Shown one piece after another: positions 35,955-44,175 of a stretch of 64,000 bases of DNA. How positions within the stretch are numbered: position 1 is the first letter of the stretch; the number at the start of each line of letters is the position of its first letter. Location of the stretch: NCBI RefSeq assembly GCF_003611035.1, contig NZ_CP030033.1, positions 806,001 to 870,000 of the forward strand, read 5' to 3'. This DNA comes from Cryobacterium soli (GTDB lineage: Bacteria > Actinomycetota > Actinomycetes > Actinomycetales > Microbacteriaceae). Both the position numbers and the translations under genes were made by a program. The notes beneath the pieces are model-generated. The model searched no databases and was not told the origin of the DNA. It saw only the letters and a list, made by a program, of their open reading frames with translations.

Positions 35955-37144
35955 CGCAGCACGCCCAGCTCCTGCAGGCGGGCGATGGCCGCGGCGTCGT
36001 AGCCGTTTTCCAGCAGCACTTCAACGTTGTGCTCGCCGAGGCGCGGGGCGCTGCGGCGGATGGTCGGCGGGGTCGCCGACAGGCGAATGGGGGCGTTGAG
36101 CATACGCACGGTTCCCACGGATGGATGCTCCACTTCCACGATCATGTTGTTCGCCGTGGTCTGCTCGTCGTCCAGGGCCTGCTCCAGGGTGTGCACGGGA
36201 GCGTTGAGCAGCCCCTCGCTTTCGAGTCGCTCGCTCCAGTACGCCGTGCTGTTGGTGGCGATCTTGTCGCGGAAGATCCCCTGCAGGACCGGCTTGTGTT
36301 CGAACTGCTGCTCGAGCGTGGCGAATTCGGACCGCAGGCTCAGGTCCTCGTCGAGTTCGAGGGCCAGCGAAATGTGCCTGAGCGGATCCGGGGTGAAGCC
36401 GCCGACCATGGCGATGGCGCCATCCGTGGTCGCGTAGACCCCGCTGAGCGGCATCGCACCCCAGTTGACCTCGTAGCCGCGGTTGAGCTGCATGCACGCC
36501 TCCTGCATCTGCATGTGCAGCATGGAGTCGTACATGGTGACCTCGACCTTCTGGCCGACACCGGATTCGTCGCGGGTGCGCAGGGCCAGCAGGATGCCCT
36601 GCATCAGGTGCATCCCGGTCGTGTAGTCGCACAGTGTGGTCGGGTACACCGAGAGCGGTGAGTCCGCGGATTCACGCCGCCACATCACACCCGAGTAGGC
36701 CTGGGCGATCACGTCCTGGCCGCCCTTGTGTGAGTACGGGCCTTCGGTGCCGAATCCGGTACCGGATGCCCAGATGAGGCCGGGGTTGCTCTCCTTCAGT
36801 TCGTCGTAGCCGAAGCCCATCCGCTCCATCACTCCGGCCCGGAAGTTGCTCACGACGACGTCAGCGTCGACCAGGAGTTGGCGCAGGACCTCGCGCCCCT
36901 CCTCCTTCCGGGTGTCGATGGAGAGGCTGCGCTTGTTGCGGTTGATCGCCAAGAAGATCGGGTTGTCCTGGCCGTCCTTGTCGGGGAAGGAGTTGCGGGA
37001 GATATCGCCCAGGACCGGTCGTTCGACCTTGATGATGTCGGCGCCGTAGTCACCGAGCAGTTGGGTACAGCTCGGCCCCATGTATACCTGGGTGAAGTCG
37101 ACGATGGTGATGCCGTGCAGCGGCATCGTGGCGGCGGCACTCAT
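35951..37144 (-). CDS. CaiB/BaiF-type (family III) CoA-transferase
   Basis: Transfers CoA between carboxylic acids, 397 residues, cytoplasmic. Motifs include VDFTQVYMGPSCTQLLGDYG, VSNFRAG and the likely catalytic Asp173 (LCDYTTG). Start ATG 37144 overlaps the flavoenzyme stop (ATGA). Its presence shows that the substrate or an intermediate is activated as a CoA thioester without ATP. Confidence 0.92.
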   Translation of the reverse strand: MSAAATMPLHGITIVDFTQVYMGPSCTQLLGDYGADIIKVERPVLGDISRNSFPDKDGQDNPIFLAINRNKRSLSIDTRKEEGREVLRQLLVDADVVVSNFRAGVMERMGFGYDELKESNPGLIWASGTGFGTEGPYSHKGGQDVIAQAYSGVMWRRESADSPLSVYPTTLCDYTTGMHLMQGILLALRTRDESGVGQKVEVTMYDSMLHMQMQEACMQLNRGYEVNWGAMPLSGVYATTDGAIAMVGGFTPDPLRHISLALELDEDLSLRSEFATLEQQFEHKPVLQGIFRDKIATNSTAYWSERLESEGLLNAPVHTLEQALDDEQTTANNMIVEVEHPSVGTVRMLNAPIRLSATPPTIRRSAPRLGEHNVEVLLENGYDAAAIARLQELGVLR

Positions 37145-38505
37145 ACTTGGGCCAGCGCATCCGCGTCGATGCTGGCGTTCGCGGAGGGGATGTCGCCCGG
37201 GTCGGCACCGTGCTTGTGCATTTCGCGTTGGATATCGGCGGCCGGCACGTCGCGCACCAGGACGCCCTGGTCCAGGGCGAGTGCCGCGGCGGCACCGACG
37301 GCCTGTCCCATGGCCATGCAGGGCGGGATCTCGCGGGACATCTTCTGCGCCTCCGGAGTGGCGGAATAGTGCCGGCCGGCGACGAGCAGCTGGTCGACCT
37401 CCTTGGGCAGCAGGGACCGGTAGGGATAGTAGTAGTCGCGACCGCGGGCGACGGAGTCGGCGAAGTGGCGACGCGACGTGACGTCTTCCTTGGTCATGAC
37501 GTATTCGCCCTGCAGGAGCCGGGTCTGCCGCACGCCCATCTGCTGGGCGACGTCCACGATGTAGGTGTTCTCGAAGCCGGGCAGGTTGGCCCTGACGAAA
37601 TCGACCGCTTCGGTGATGCGGTCGCGGGCTGCGAATTCGGCCTTCGTCATGTCCTCGGGGTCGACGCCGTCGAACCCGGTCATGTGCGGGGCGTTGCACC
37701 ACACCACGCCGGGAATGGGCGTCTTCAGCCACCACAGTTCCCACGCGCCGCCAAGCAGGCGTTTCACCTGACGGTTGATTGCGCGCGCTTCTTTGGGGTG
37801 TTCCTGTTCGTACAGTTCTGCGGCGACGGTGTCGACGCCGCCGAGCCGGAAGACGAGCGTGGTGAGATAGCTGTCGTGGGCGTAGCTGGCCCCGGCGCGG
37901 GAGGCGACGTCGATGTCGCCGGTGGTGTCGATGACGATGTCGGCCATGAACGCCTGCGGGCCGGACTTGGTTTCGCAGATGACGCCCTTCATGACGCCGT
38001 TGTCGACGATGGGCCGGGAGAACCAGGAGTGCAAGCGCAGATTCACGCCCGCCTCGCGGACAAGGTCGTTGGAGACCCGTTTCCAGCCGTCAGGGTCGAA
38101 CGCAGCCGCGTAGCAGATCGGCTTCGGGTTGCTGTGCGAGTGGAAGTCGAAGAGCCCGAATCGGCCCCACTTGTTCCATGTGTCGGTTGAGGCGTGGCGG
38201 TCCTCTTCCGGCGGCACCACGGCCAATCCGATGCTCTCCAGACGGTCGACGTACTCGCTGACGATTCCGGTGACGGTGATCTCCGGGCCGTTGATCATGT
38301 CGTCCAGTACCAGGACCATTCCGCCGGAGGCGAGACCGCCCAGAGCGGAGTAGCGCTCCAGCAGAGTGACGCTGGCGCCGCTTCGCGCTGCGGTGACGGC
38401 CGCGGCAACGCCGGCGGGGCCACCGCCGACCACGAGGATGTCGGAACGGGAGATGACCGGTGCCGTGAGGTCGGCCGTGGTGGTGCGCAGGTCGAGAGTA
38501 GTCAT
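37141..38505 (-). CDS. FAD-dependent oxidoreductase (FAD_oxidored family)
   Basis: Flavoprotein of 454 residues. The Rossmann motif GGGPAG (27-32) with Glu50 at the end of strand 2, and the conserved DTTGDIDVA segment, place it in the FAD_oxidored family (often called FAD-dependent oxidoreductase or hydroxyproline/dehydrogenase-like). Start ATG 38505 follows AGGA. It probably oxidises or dehydrogenates the imported acid before CoA transfer. No membrane anchor is seen. Confidence 0.88.
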   Translation of the reverse strand: MTTLDLRTTTADLTAPVISRSDILVVGGGPAGVAAAVTAARSGASVTLLERYSALGGLASGGMVLVLDDMINGPEITVTGIVSEYVDRLESIGLAVVPPEEDRHASTDTWNKWGRFGLFDFHSHSNPKPICYAAAFDPDGWKRVSNDLVREAGVNLRLHSWFSRPIVDNGVMKGVICETKSGPQAFMADIVIDTTGDIDVASRAGASYAHDSYLTTLVFRLGGVDTVAAELYEQEHPKEARAINRQVKRLLGGAWELWWLKTPIPGVVWCNAPHMTGFDGVDPEDMTKAEFAARDRITEAVDFVRANLPGFENTYIVDVAQQMGVRQTRLLQGEYVMTKEDVTSRRHFADSVARGRDYYYPYRSLLPKEVDQLLVAGRHYSATPEAQKMSREIPPCMAMGQAVGAAAALALDQGVLVRDVPAADIQREMHKHGADPGDIPSANASIDADALAQV

Positions 38506-38515
38506 GAGATGGTCC

Positions 38516-39814
38516 TTACTTTCCAACGAACAGGCCGTTGGAGCGGCGAGCGAGCAGGTAGAAAATGATGCTGAGGATCGAGAGCACCGCGACGTAGACC
38601 GGGAAGACCCAGTTCAGGTCGACGGACTGCAGCCAGACGAGCAGGTACGAGGCGGTGCCGCCGAACAGGGCGACGCCGATGCCGTAACCGAGCGCAACGC
38701 CTGTCCCGCGGCAACTCTTGGGCATGAGGGAAGAAGAGACGACGTTGTAGAGCGTCATGTTGAGGACCAGCACGATCGATCCGCCGAGGAGCACCGCGGC
38801 GAAGCCGACGATGCCCGGCTGCACGTACAGCAGCATCAGGAACACAGAGGGGATCGCCAGGATGCGGGTGACCAGGAACCATTTGGACATGGCCTTGCCG
38901 TCAACGAGCTTGCCGATGATCCAGCTGCCGATGACCAGGACGACACCGAGCACCGTGGTGAGGGCGAAGACGATGGTGGGGTCTTCCTTGAAATTACCGC
39001 GGGCTGTGCTGGGCAGGCCCACGTTCCAGGCGTAGTTGTACGCCTGTGCTGCGCCCACGACGAAGATGATGGCGAGCACGCTGAGCCAGTGCTTGCGCAC
39101 GTCGGTCCAGACCTTCTTCGGCGTGTTGGACGCGAGTTCATCGGTCGACATCGTCTCGGGGAGGGAGCGGCGCAGATAGACCACGACGAGGCCGAATACC
39201 GCGCCGATGACGAACGGCACTCGCCAGCCCCAGTCGGCCATCACTTCGCCGCCGAGCAGCAGGCTGGTGAGGAAGCTGGTGAGTGATGCGAGCAGGATGC
39301 CGAGGTTGACGTAGAACGACATCAGCCCGGCGACCAGGCCCTCGCGTCCGACCGGGGCCAGTTCCACCGCGTGAGCCGTGGACAGCGGCGCCTCGATACC
39401 GGTGGAGACGCCCTGCACCACGCGGCAGAGCAGCAGGATGATGCCCGCCCAGGAGCCGATCTGATCGTAGGTCGGGGCGACGGCGATGATTGCCGTGGTG
39501 GTCGCCATCATGGTGATGGACATGAGCATGACCCGGCGCCGGCCGATCCGGTCCGCGAGCGTGCCGAGAAGGATCCCGCCCAGCGGACGGAACGCGAACC
39601 CGACCGCGAAGACGGCGAGGGCGTTCAGGGTGGCCGTCAGCGGATCCTCGGAGGGGAAGAATTTCGGACCGATGAATGCGGAGAGGAGACCGAAGATCAT
39701 CCAGTCGTACCACTCCAGCGTGTTTCCGAGGCCGAGGCCGAGAAGCCCCCGACGAACGTCCGGAGTGAGCCGCCGGGGCAGGTGCACAGTGTCTGTAACG
39801 GTGGTGCTGAGCAT
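38516..39814 (-). CDS. MFS transporter, metabolite:H+ symporter (MHS) type
   Basis: Twelve-helix importer of 432 residues. GNTLEWYDWMIFG near the N-terminus, GGILLGTLADRIGRRRVML and PETMSTDEL are hallmarks of the MHS group (citrate, ketoglutarate, proline-betaine and shikimate carriers). It is the first gene of the operon, 10 bases before the flavin oxidoreductase. It implies that the substrate is a small carboxylic acid or betaine. Confidence 0.92.
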   Translation of the reverse strand: MLSTTVTDTVHLPRRLTPDVRRGLLGLGLGNTLEWYDWMIFGLLSAFIGPKFFPSEDPLTATLNALAVFAVGFAFRPLGGILLGTLADRIGRRRVMLMSITMMATTTAIIAVAPTYDQIGSWAGIILLLCRVVQGVSTGIEAPLSTAHAVELAPVGREGLVAGLMSFYVNLGILLASLTSFLTSLLLGGEVMADWGWRVPFVIGAVFGLVVVYLRRSLPETMSTDELASNTPKKVWTDVRKHWLSVLAIIFVVGAAQAYNYAWNVGLPSTARGNFKEDPTIVFALTTVLGVVLVIGSWIIGKLVDGKAMSKWFLVTRILAIPSVFLMLLYVQPGIVGFAAVLLGGSIVLVLNMTLYNVVSSSLMPKSCRGTGVALGYGIGVALFGGTASYLLVWLQSVDLNWVFPVYVAVLSILSIIFYLLARRSNGLFVGK

Positions 39815-40197
39815 GTTGATTCCTTCTTTGACGCCGCCATTGGCGCCTGAGGGTGCTGGCTTGCATCGCCGTGACTGGGCACGGTGACAGAGGCCTATCG
39901 GTTGCGGGAACGGCCGCTGGGGCAGGCGTCACCAAGGGAGGGGGTATGAGCCCGACGTGCTACGCATGGCTCTTCGTAGCGGAATTGTTCCAGTGCGGGA
40001 GGAAGCGTTCGAGGAAACCACGCCTCCAACTGCGGCACTGCGGATCAGGACGAGTACAGCTTTATTCACTGAGATTGCGAAGTCAAGGCTTTTATTCATT
40101 ATCGTGAAGAATTTGCCACGAGTATCAACCCAGCGCATGACTCTTTCGCTCAAGATCTATCGCAGACAGTTCGCCTCGCGGCGCTGGGCCGCTACGC
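39815..40197. other. Intergenic region with probable operon promoter
   Basis: 383 bases without a supportable gene between the MHS transporter and TetR genes. On the minus strand TTGACT (40086-40081) with TAAAGC 16 bases later (40064-40059) is a candidate promoter for the catabolic operon. TCGTG-N10-CACGA (40102-40121) just upstream is a possible regulator site. TCGTGAA also occurs at 31632-31638, upstream of the XRE-cupin gene. The part next to the MHS start looks like plain leader. Confidence 0.35.
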
Positions 40198-40752
40198 TCA
40201 GCGCGCAGCAAATGAGCGAAGGAAGTGGCCCACGAGCCGGCGCGCGCCAGCCTCGGGGTCACTCGAGGTCAGACTGGCTGCGCCTGCGTTCGCTTCGATC
40301 AGCAGCACCACGTCGTCCCACCTCACGTCCGACGACGCGGCACCCTCCCGCTGCGCCCGTTCGATGATCCGCTCCACCGCCGTTCGAGCGGAATTTCTCT
40401 CCGCTTCGAATGTGTTCCCCTGCAGGAACGCGCGCACGACCAACTCGGCGCACGCCCTGTCGTGGGCCTGTTGAACGCAGGATTCTTCGAGGAGGGTGGA
40501 CAGCGCCTGCCAACCATCCTCTGCCTGCTCGGCCGCCTGGATCGCGCTCAACCACCAGCCCAGCTGGCGCGCGAAGACAGCGTCGACGAGCGCATCCTTT
40601 GTCGGAAAACGGCGAGACAGCGTGGCCGCCCCCACCCCCGCGCTCCTCGCGACGTCCGACATCGGGACGGCGATCCCCCGGGTTGCGAACAAAGCTTCGG
40701 CAGCGTCGATGATTCGCTCCCGGTTGTCGCGCGCATCCACTCGGAGTTCCAT
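40198..40752 (-). CDS. TetR-family regulator
   Basis: Repressor of 184 residues with an N-terminal TetR helix-turn-helix (FATRGIAVPMSDVARSAGVG, then ATLSRRFPTKDALVDAVF) and a helical ligand domain. It is divergent from the quinone oxidoreductase gene, with two AAGTGGAA-starting palindromes between them. It should repress both genes and release on binding a quinone or electrophile-like compound. Confidence 0.9.
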   Translation of the reverse strand: MELRVDARDNRERIIDAAEALFATRGIAVPMSDVARSAGVGAATLSRRFPTKDALVDAVFARQLGWWLSAIQAAEQAEDGWQALSTLLEESCVQQAHDRACAELVVRAFLQGNTFEAERNSARTAVERIIERAQREGAASSDVRWDDVVLLIEANAGAASLTSSDPEAGARRLVGHFLRSFAAR

Positions 40753-40767
40753 TCCTCCATTCTAACT

Positions 40768-40787
40768 AAGTGGAACACTTCTTTCAT
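40768..40787. promoter_or_regulatory. TetR operator O1
   Basis: AAGTG-GAA-CACTT with the following CTTTCAT is a weaker copy of the palindrome at 40808-40823; both begin AAGTGGAA. It lies 15 bases before the tetR start, fitting autoregulation. Confidence 0.55.
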
Positions 40788-40807
40788 TTAATGCTAGCCT
40801 CCGCAAG

Positions 40808-40823
40808 TGGAAGATATCTTCCA
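40808..40823. promoter_or_regulatory. TetR operator O2
   Basis: TGGAAGATATCTTCCA is a perfect 16-base palindrome in the gap between the divergent TetR and oxidoreductase genes, 26 bases before the GTG of the latter. The size and symmetry are typical of TetR sites. Confidence 0.75.
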
Positions 40824-40849
40824 TTTCCAGCTCACACCATGGAGGCATC

Positions 40850-41809
40850 GTGCGCACTGCACAAATCACGCGTTTCGGCGATTGGCGCGCAGTCCAAGTC
40901 GCCGAGACGACCGTCCCTGCGGCCGCCGCCGGAGAGGTACTCGTCCGCGTGAGCGCGTCGAGCCTGAACGCCGTCGATGCGGCCCACCGCGCGGGACAGC
41001 TCGCTGTTCTGACGGGACGCCGGTTGCCCCAGGGCCTCGGTATTGACGTCGTAGGAACCGTCGACGGCGTCGGCGCGGATGTGAGGGGACTCGAGGTGGG
41101 CGATCGCGTGTGGGGCATCCGCGCCGGCGCCTTCAGTATGAAAAACGCGCGCGGGATGACCGCAGAATACGCCGCGGTCGACGCCCGGCATGTGGCCAGA
41201 GCTCCCGAGTCTCTCGACGATGTTCAGGCCGCTGCGCTCGTCGTCGGCGGATACACGTCGCTGCGGGCGCTTCGCGATGTTGCGCGCGTACAGCCGGGCG
41301 AGCGTGTCCTGGTGCGCGGCGGCACCGGCGGAGTCGGAAGCGCCGCCGTGCAGATCGCCGCCGCTCTCGGCGGCCGGGTGGCCGTATTGGCATCGGCACG
41401 AGGCGAAGAACTCGCCCGCAGCCTCGGTGCGCACGAGTTCTTCGATTACGCGACGACCGCGCCGGCCTCAGTGGGTTTCGCCGACGTGATTCTCGACACG
41501 GTCGGGACCGACCTGCTGGCGTGGCGCCGCGTGCTCTCCCCCGGCGGACGCATGGTCGGCGTCGCATTCGACTCGCTCGCAGGCCTGGCCACCATCGCGG
41601 CCTCGTCAGTCTTCGGGCGAGGTCGCATCCGCACATTTGCCGGCGAGCCACCGGCGGGTTACCTCAACGGCCTGACCAGCTTCGTCGACACTCACTCCAT
41701 CCGGGCGCTCGTTCACGAGACGTTCCCCCTCGAGCGCGTCCAGGATGCCCACCGGGCTTTCACGGCACCGGGGCTTCGCGGAAAGATCGTAGTCACGACA
41801 GCACCGTGA
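40850..41809 (+). CDS. NADPH:quinone oxidoreductase-like medium-chain dehydrogenase
   Basis: Zinc-independent MDR family enzyme of 319 residues. A GroES-like N-terminal half (ARLxV-type GEVLVRVSASSLNAVD) is followed by the cofactor site RGGTGGVGSAAVQIA (156-170). It lacks the zinc-binding cysteines. Start GTG 40850 with GGAGG upstream. It is divergent from, and probably controlled by, the TetR gene, suggesting a role in detoxifying quinones or enones. Confidence 0.9.
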   Translation: MRTAQITRFGDWRAVQVAETTVPAAAAGEVLVRVSASSLNAVDAAHRAGQLAVLTGRRLPQGLGIDVVGTVDGVGADVRGLEVGDRVWGIRAGAFSMKNARGMTAEYAAVDARHVARAPESLDDVQAAALVVGGYTSLRALRDVARVQPGERVLVRGGTGGVGSAAVQIAAALGGRVAVLASARGEELARSLGAHEFFDYATTAPASVGFADVILDTVGTDLLAWRRVLSPGGRMVGVAFDSLAGLATIAASSVFGRGRIRTFAGEPPAGYLNGLTSFVDTHSIRALVHETFPLERVQDAHRAFTAPGLRGKIVVTTAP

Positions 41810-41834
41810 AGCCGCCCGGGGGGGGCATCCAGAC

Positions 41835-42815
41835 CTACGCCCGAGCCGGCTGCAGCAGCCCCTCGAGACGCTGGTAGCTCGTCTCCATGCCGTCGGTCAT
41901 TCCCGTGGCCAGCACCGCGTCGCGCTGCTCGGCGTTCGCGTAGGTGATGACGAGGGAGAGCAGGGTGCCCCCCTCGACTTCCGTGAGGGTCATCTCGTTG
42001 AGTGTGGCCGGGAAGTCCATTCCGATCATCGCCTCGGTCGTGACAGCACGGTGCGGTGCCGCCGACTCCAGCAACTCCCCCGTGAATCCGAAGCGCTCGT
42101 CGCCGCCGTCCCGCTGCCATTCGTAGCGATACGTGTCGCCGACCTCGGTGGCGATCTCGCAGACCGGCATCGACCATCCGTCCGGTCCGAGCAGCCACCG
42201 CTTCATGAGGTCGGCGTCGTTGTGCGCCCGCCAGACCTGGTCGACGGTGCCGCGGATGACCCGGGCCACGCGCACCTGGGTGTCGGTGAGGATCTCCGCC
42301 TGGGCCGCGTGGTCGGTGGCGAAAGCCGCCAGATCGGCCAGGACCTGGTCGATCTGGGCCATCGCCTCGCGGGTGCCCTCGAGCATGCCCATCTCGAGCA
42401 GTTGCTGCATCTGCTCGACCGAGTCGAAATACGAGGTGGTCGTGAGACGGCTCCCACCGCTCGTCCCTTCGAAGGCGAAGTTCACCCGGGTGGCCGGGAG
42501 GTCGGTGTTCGGCACGCCCGTCTCATCGGCGAACTGGTCGATGACTGCGAAGGAATGGGGGGCGTCTGCTGCGGTCCAGTCCCAGCAGCCATAGTGCACG
42601 TCGCCCTCGGGGCCGGTCATCGAATAGACACTCCGGCCGCCGGCGTGGGCGTCATGCCGGAAGAACTTGGCGGGGTAGGTCGGCGGGCCCCAGAATCGCT
42701 CGATCTGGCGCGGGTCGGTGTAGGCATCCCAGAGCCGACGGAGGGGCGCCGAGAAGTCGGCGACGATCGTGAGCGTGAGCTGGTCGAGGTCTTTCTCGAC
42801 AGAGGTGACAGGCAT
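41835..42815 (-). CDS. Protein with two fused SRPBCC/AHSA1 domains
   Basis: 326 residues built of two START-like barrels of the AHSA1 type, about 1-165 (DFSAPLRRLWDAYTDPRQIE, FWGP) and 175-325 (VIRGTVDQVWRAHNDADLMK, RWLLGPDGW). Start ATG 42815 with AAGGA upstream; the longer reading lies inside the ArsR gene. It is 22 bases downstream of that gene. This regulator-effector pairing is common in actinobacteria; ligand unknown. Confidence 0.9.
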   Translation of the reverse strand: MPVTSVEKDLDQLTLTIVADFSAPLRRLWDAYTDPRQIERFWGPPTYPAKFFRHDAHAGGRSVYSMTGPEGDVHYGCWDWTAADAPHSFAVIDQFADETGVPNTDLPATRVNFAFEGTSGGSRLTTTSYFDSVEQMQQLLEMGMLEGTREAMAQIDQVLADLAAFATDHAAQAEILTDTQVRVARVIRGTVDQVWRAHNDADLMKRWLLGPDGWSMPVCEIATEVGDTYRYEWQRDGGDERFGFTGELLESAAPHRAVTTEAMIGMDFPATLNEMTLTEVEGGTLLSLVITYANAEQRDAVLATGMTDGMETSYQRLEGLLQPARA

Positions 42816-42837
42816 GATTTTCCTTTCGGTGAGTCGG

Positions 42838-43194
42838 TTAGACGTCGGGTGGAGCGGGTTCGTCGTCTTCGGCAAGTAGAGCGTCCAGCCGGTCGATGCG
42901 CGAGCGCCAGAGTTCTTCGAAGCTGTCGAGCAGGCGCTGCGCCTCACGGATGCGATCGGGGTTGCCCCGCACCATCCGCTCACGCCCGCGTGGCTCCTTG
43001 GTCACGAGCCTCGCCTCCTCCAACACTGCGATGTGCTTCTGAACTGCCGCGAACGACATCTCGTAGGACTCCGCCAATTGGGACACCGTGACACCCGTGA
43101 TAAGCGTGCGGCGCACGATATCGCGCCGCGTCGCATCCGCGAGGGCACGGAAGAGGCGGTTGACGTCCTGATCTGAAAGCTCTAATACAACCAT
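42838..43194 (-). CDS. ArsR-family regulator
   Basis: Winged-helix repressor of 118 residues (RALADATRRDIVRRTLITGV, TVSQLAESYEMSFAAVQKHI). It lacks an obvious cysteine metal site, so it is probably not metal-responsive. The start codon overlaps an inverted repeat TACAA-N8-TTGTA that may be the operator, with TACAAT close to the start, so the leader is very short. It is followed by the SRPBCC gene. Confidence 0.9.
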   Translation of the reverse strand: MVVLELSDQDVNRLFRALADATRRDIVRRTLITGVTVSQLAESYEMSFAAVQKHIAVLEEARLVTKEPRGRERMVRGNPDRIREAQRLLDSFEELWRSRIDRLDALLAEDDEPAPPDV

Positions 43195-43276
43195 TTGATT
43201 GTATGTTAGCGACCGGAAACGAGCCGCGCAAGCCTCCCGACGTTTGCGGGCCGAGCGAAGGAGGAAGATTGGTCTC

Positions 43277-44128
43277 GTGAAGATTCTCTCGATTCAGTCC
43301 GCCGTCGCCTACGGCCACGTTGGAAACTCAGCCGCCGTGTTCCCCCTCCAGCGCCTCGGTATCGAAGTGCTGCCGGTCAACACGGTGAACTTCTCCAATC
43401 ACACCGGCTATGGCGCCTGGCGTGGCTCTCTCATCGCACCCGACGATGTGCACGACGTGGTCCTCGGCATCGAGGAGCGCGGCGTGCTCAGCGAGATCGA
43501 CGTGGTGCTTTCGGGCTACCAGGGCGGCACCGGCATCGGCGATGTCATTGTCGATGCGGTACAGCGGGTCAAGGCGGCGAACCCCTCGGCGATCTACGCC
43601 TGCGATCCGGTGATGGGCAACGCGAAATCGGGGTGCTTCGTGGCCCCGGAGATCCCCGTCCTGCTGCGGGACCGGGTGGTGCCCGTGGCCGACGTCATCA
43701 CGCCCAACCAGTTCGAGCTGGGCTTCCTGACCGGAACGGACCCATCGACCCTGGAATCGACGCTCGACTCGGTGGATCTCGCCCGCGCGATGGGACCGTC
43801 GACCGTGCTCGTGACGAGTGTGGAACGCCCCGATCGCGCGGCCGGCACGATCGAGATGCTTGCCGTTGATGAGGCCGGTGCCTGGATCGTGCAGACGCCC
43901 CATCTGCCCTTCAAGGCGAACGGATCGGGCGACGTCACCGCGGCATTGTTCTCGGCGCACTACCGCGCGACCGGCGACGCTGCAGTGGCGCTGGAGCGAA
44001 CGGCCTCGAGCGTGTTCGACCTGATCGAGCTGACGTACCGGTCGGGTGAGCGCGAGCTCCAGCTCATCGAGGCCCAGGAGTTCTACGCTCACCCCCGGCT
44101 GCAGTTCACGGCCGAGCGCGTTCGCTAG
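43277..44128 (+). CDS. pdxY: Pyridoxal kinase (PdxY/PdxK-like)
   Basis: Ribokinase-superfamily kinase that phosphorylates pyridoxal in B6 salvage; 283 residues. Recognisable parts are the start SIQSAVAYGHVGNSAAVFPL, NFSNHTGYG, YACDPVMGN, TPNQFE and the catalytic anion-hole NGSGD (215-219). Start GTG 43277 has AAGGAGGAAG upstream; extending to 43199 adds residues not found in the family. Monocistronic, divergent from the ArsR gene. Confidence 0.92.
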   Translation: MKILSIQSAVAYGHVGNSAAVFPLQRLGIEVLPVNTVNFSNHTGYGAWRGSLIAPDDVHDVVLGIEERGVLSEIDVVLSGYQGGTGIGDVIVDAVQRVKAANPSAIYACDPVMGNAKSGCFVAPEIPVLLRDRVVPVADVITPNQFELGFLTGTDPSTLESTLDSVDLARAMGPSTVLVTSVERPDRAAGTIEMLAVDEAGAWIVQTPHLPFKANGSGDVTAALFSAHYRATGDAAVALERTASSVFDLIELTYRSGERELQLIEAQEFYAHPRLQFTAERVR

Positions 44129-44175
44129 ACCAGAGCGCACCATCCCGCACCCGGCGACCACGGCCGCCAGGGAGA

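Noticed and set aside
40040..40110. A/T-rich stretch considered as a replication origin or phage attachment site
   Set aside because: No DnaA boxes, iterons, tRNA or integrase nearby; it is better explained as a promoter region.
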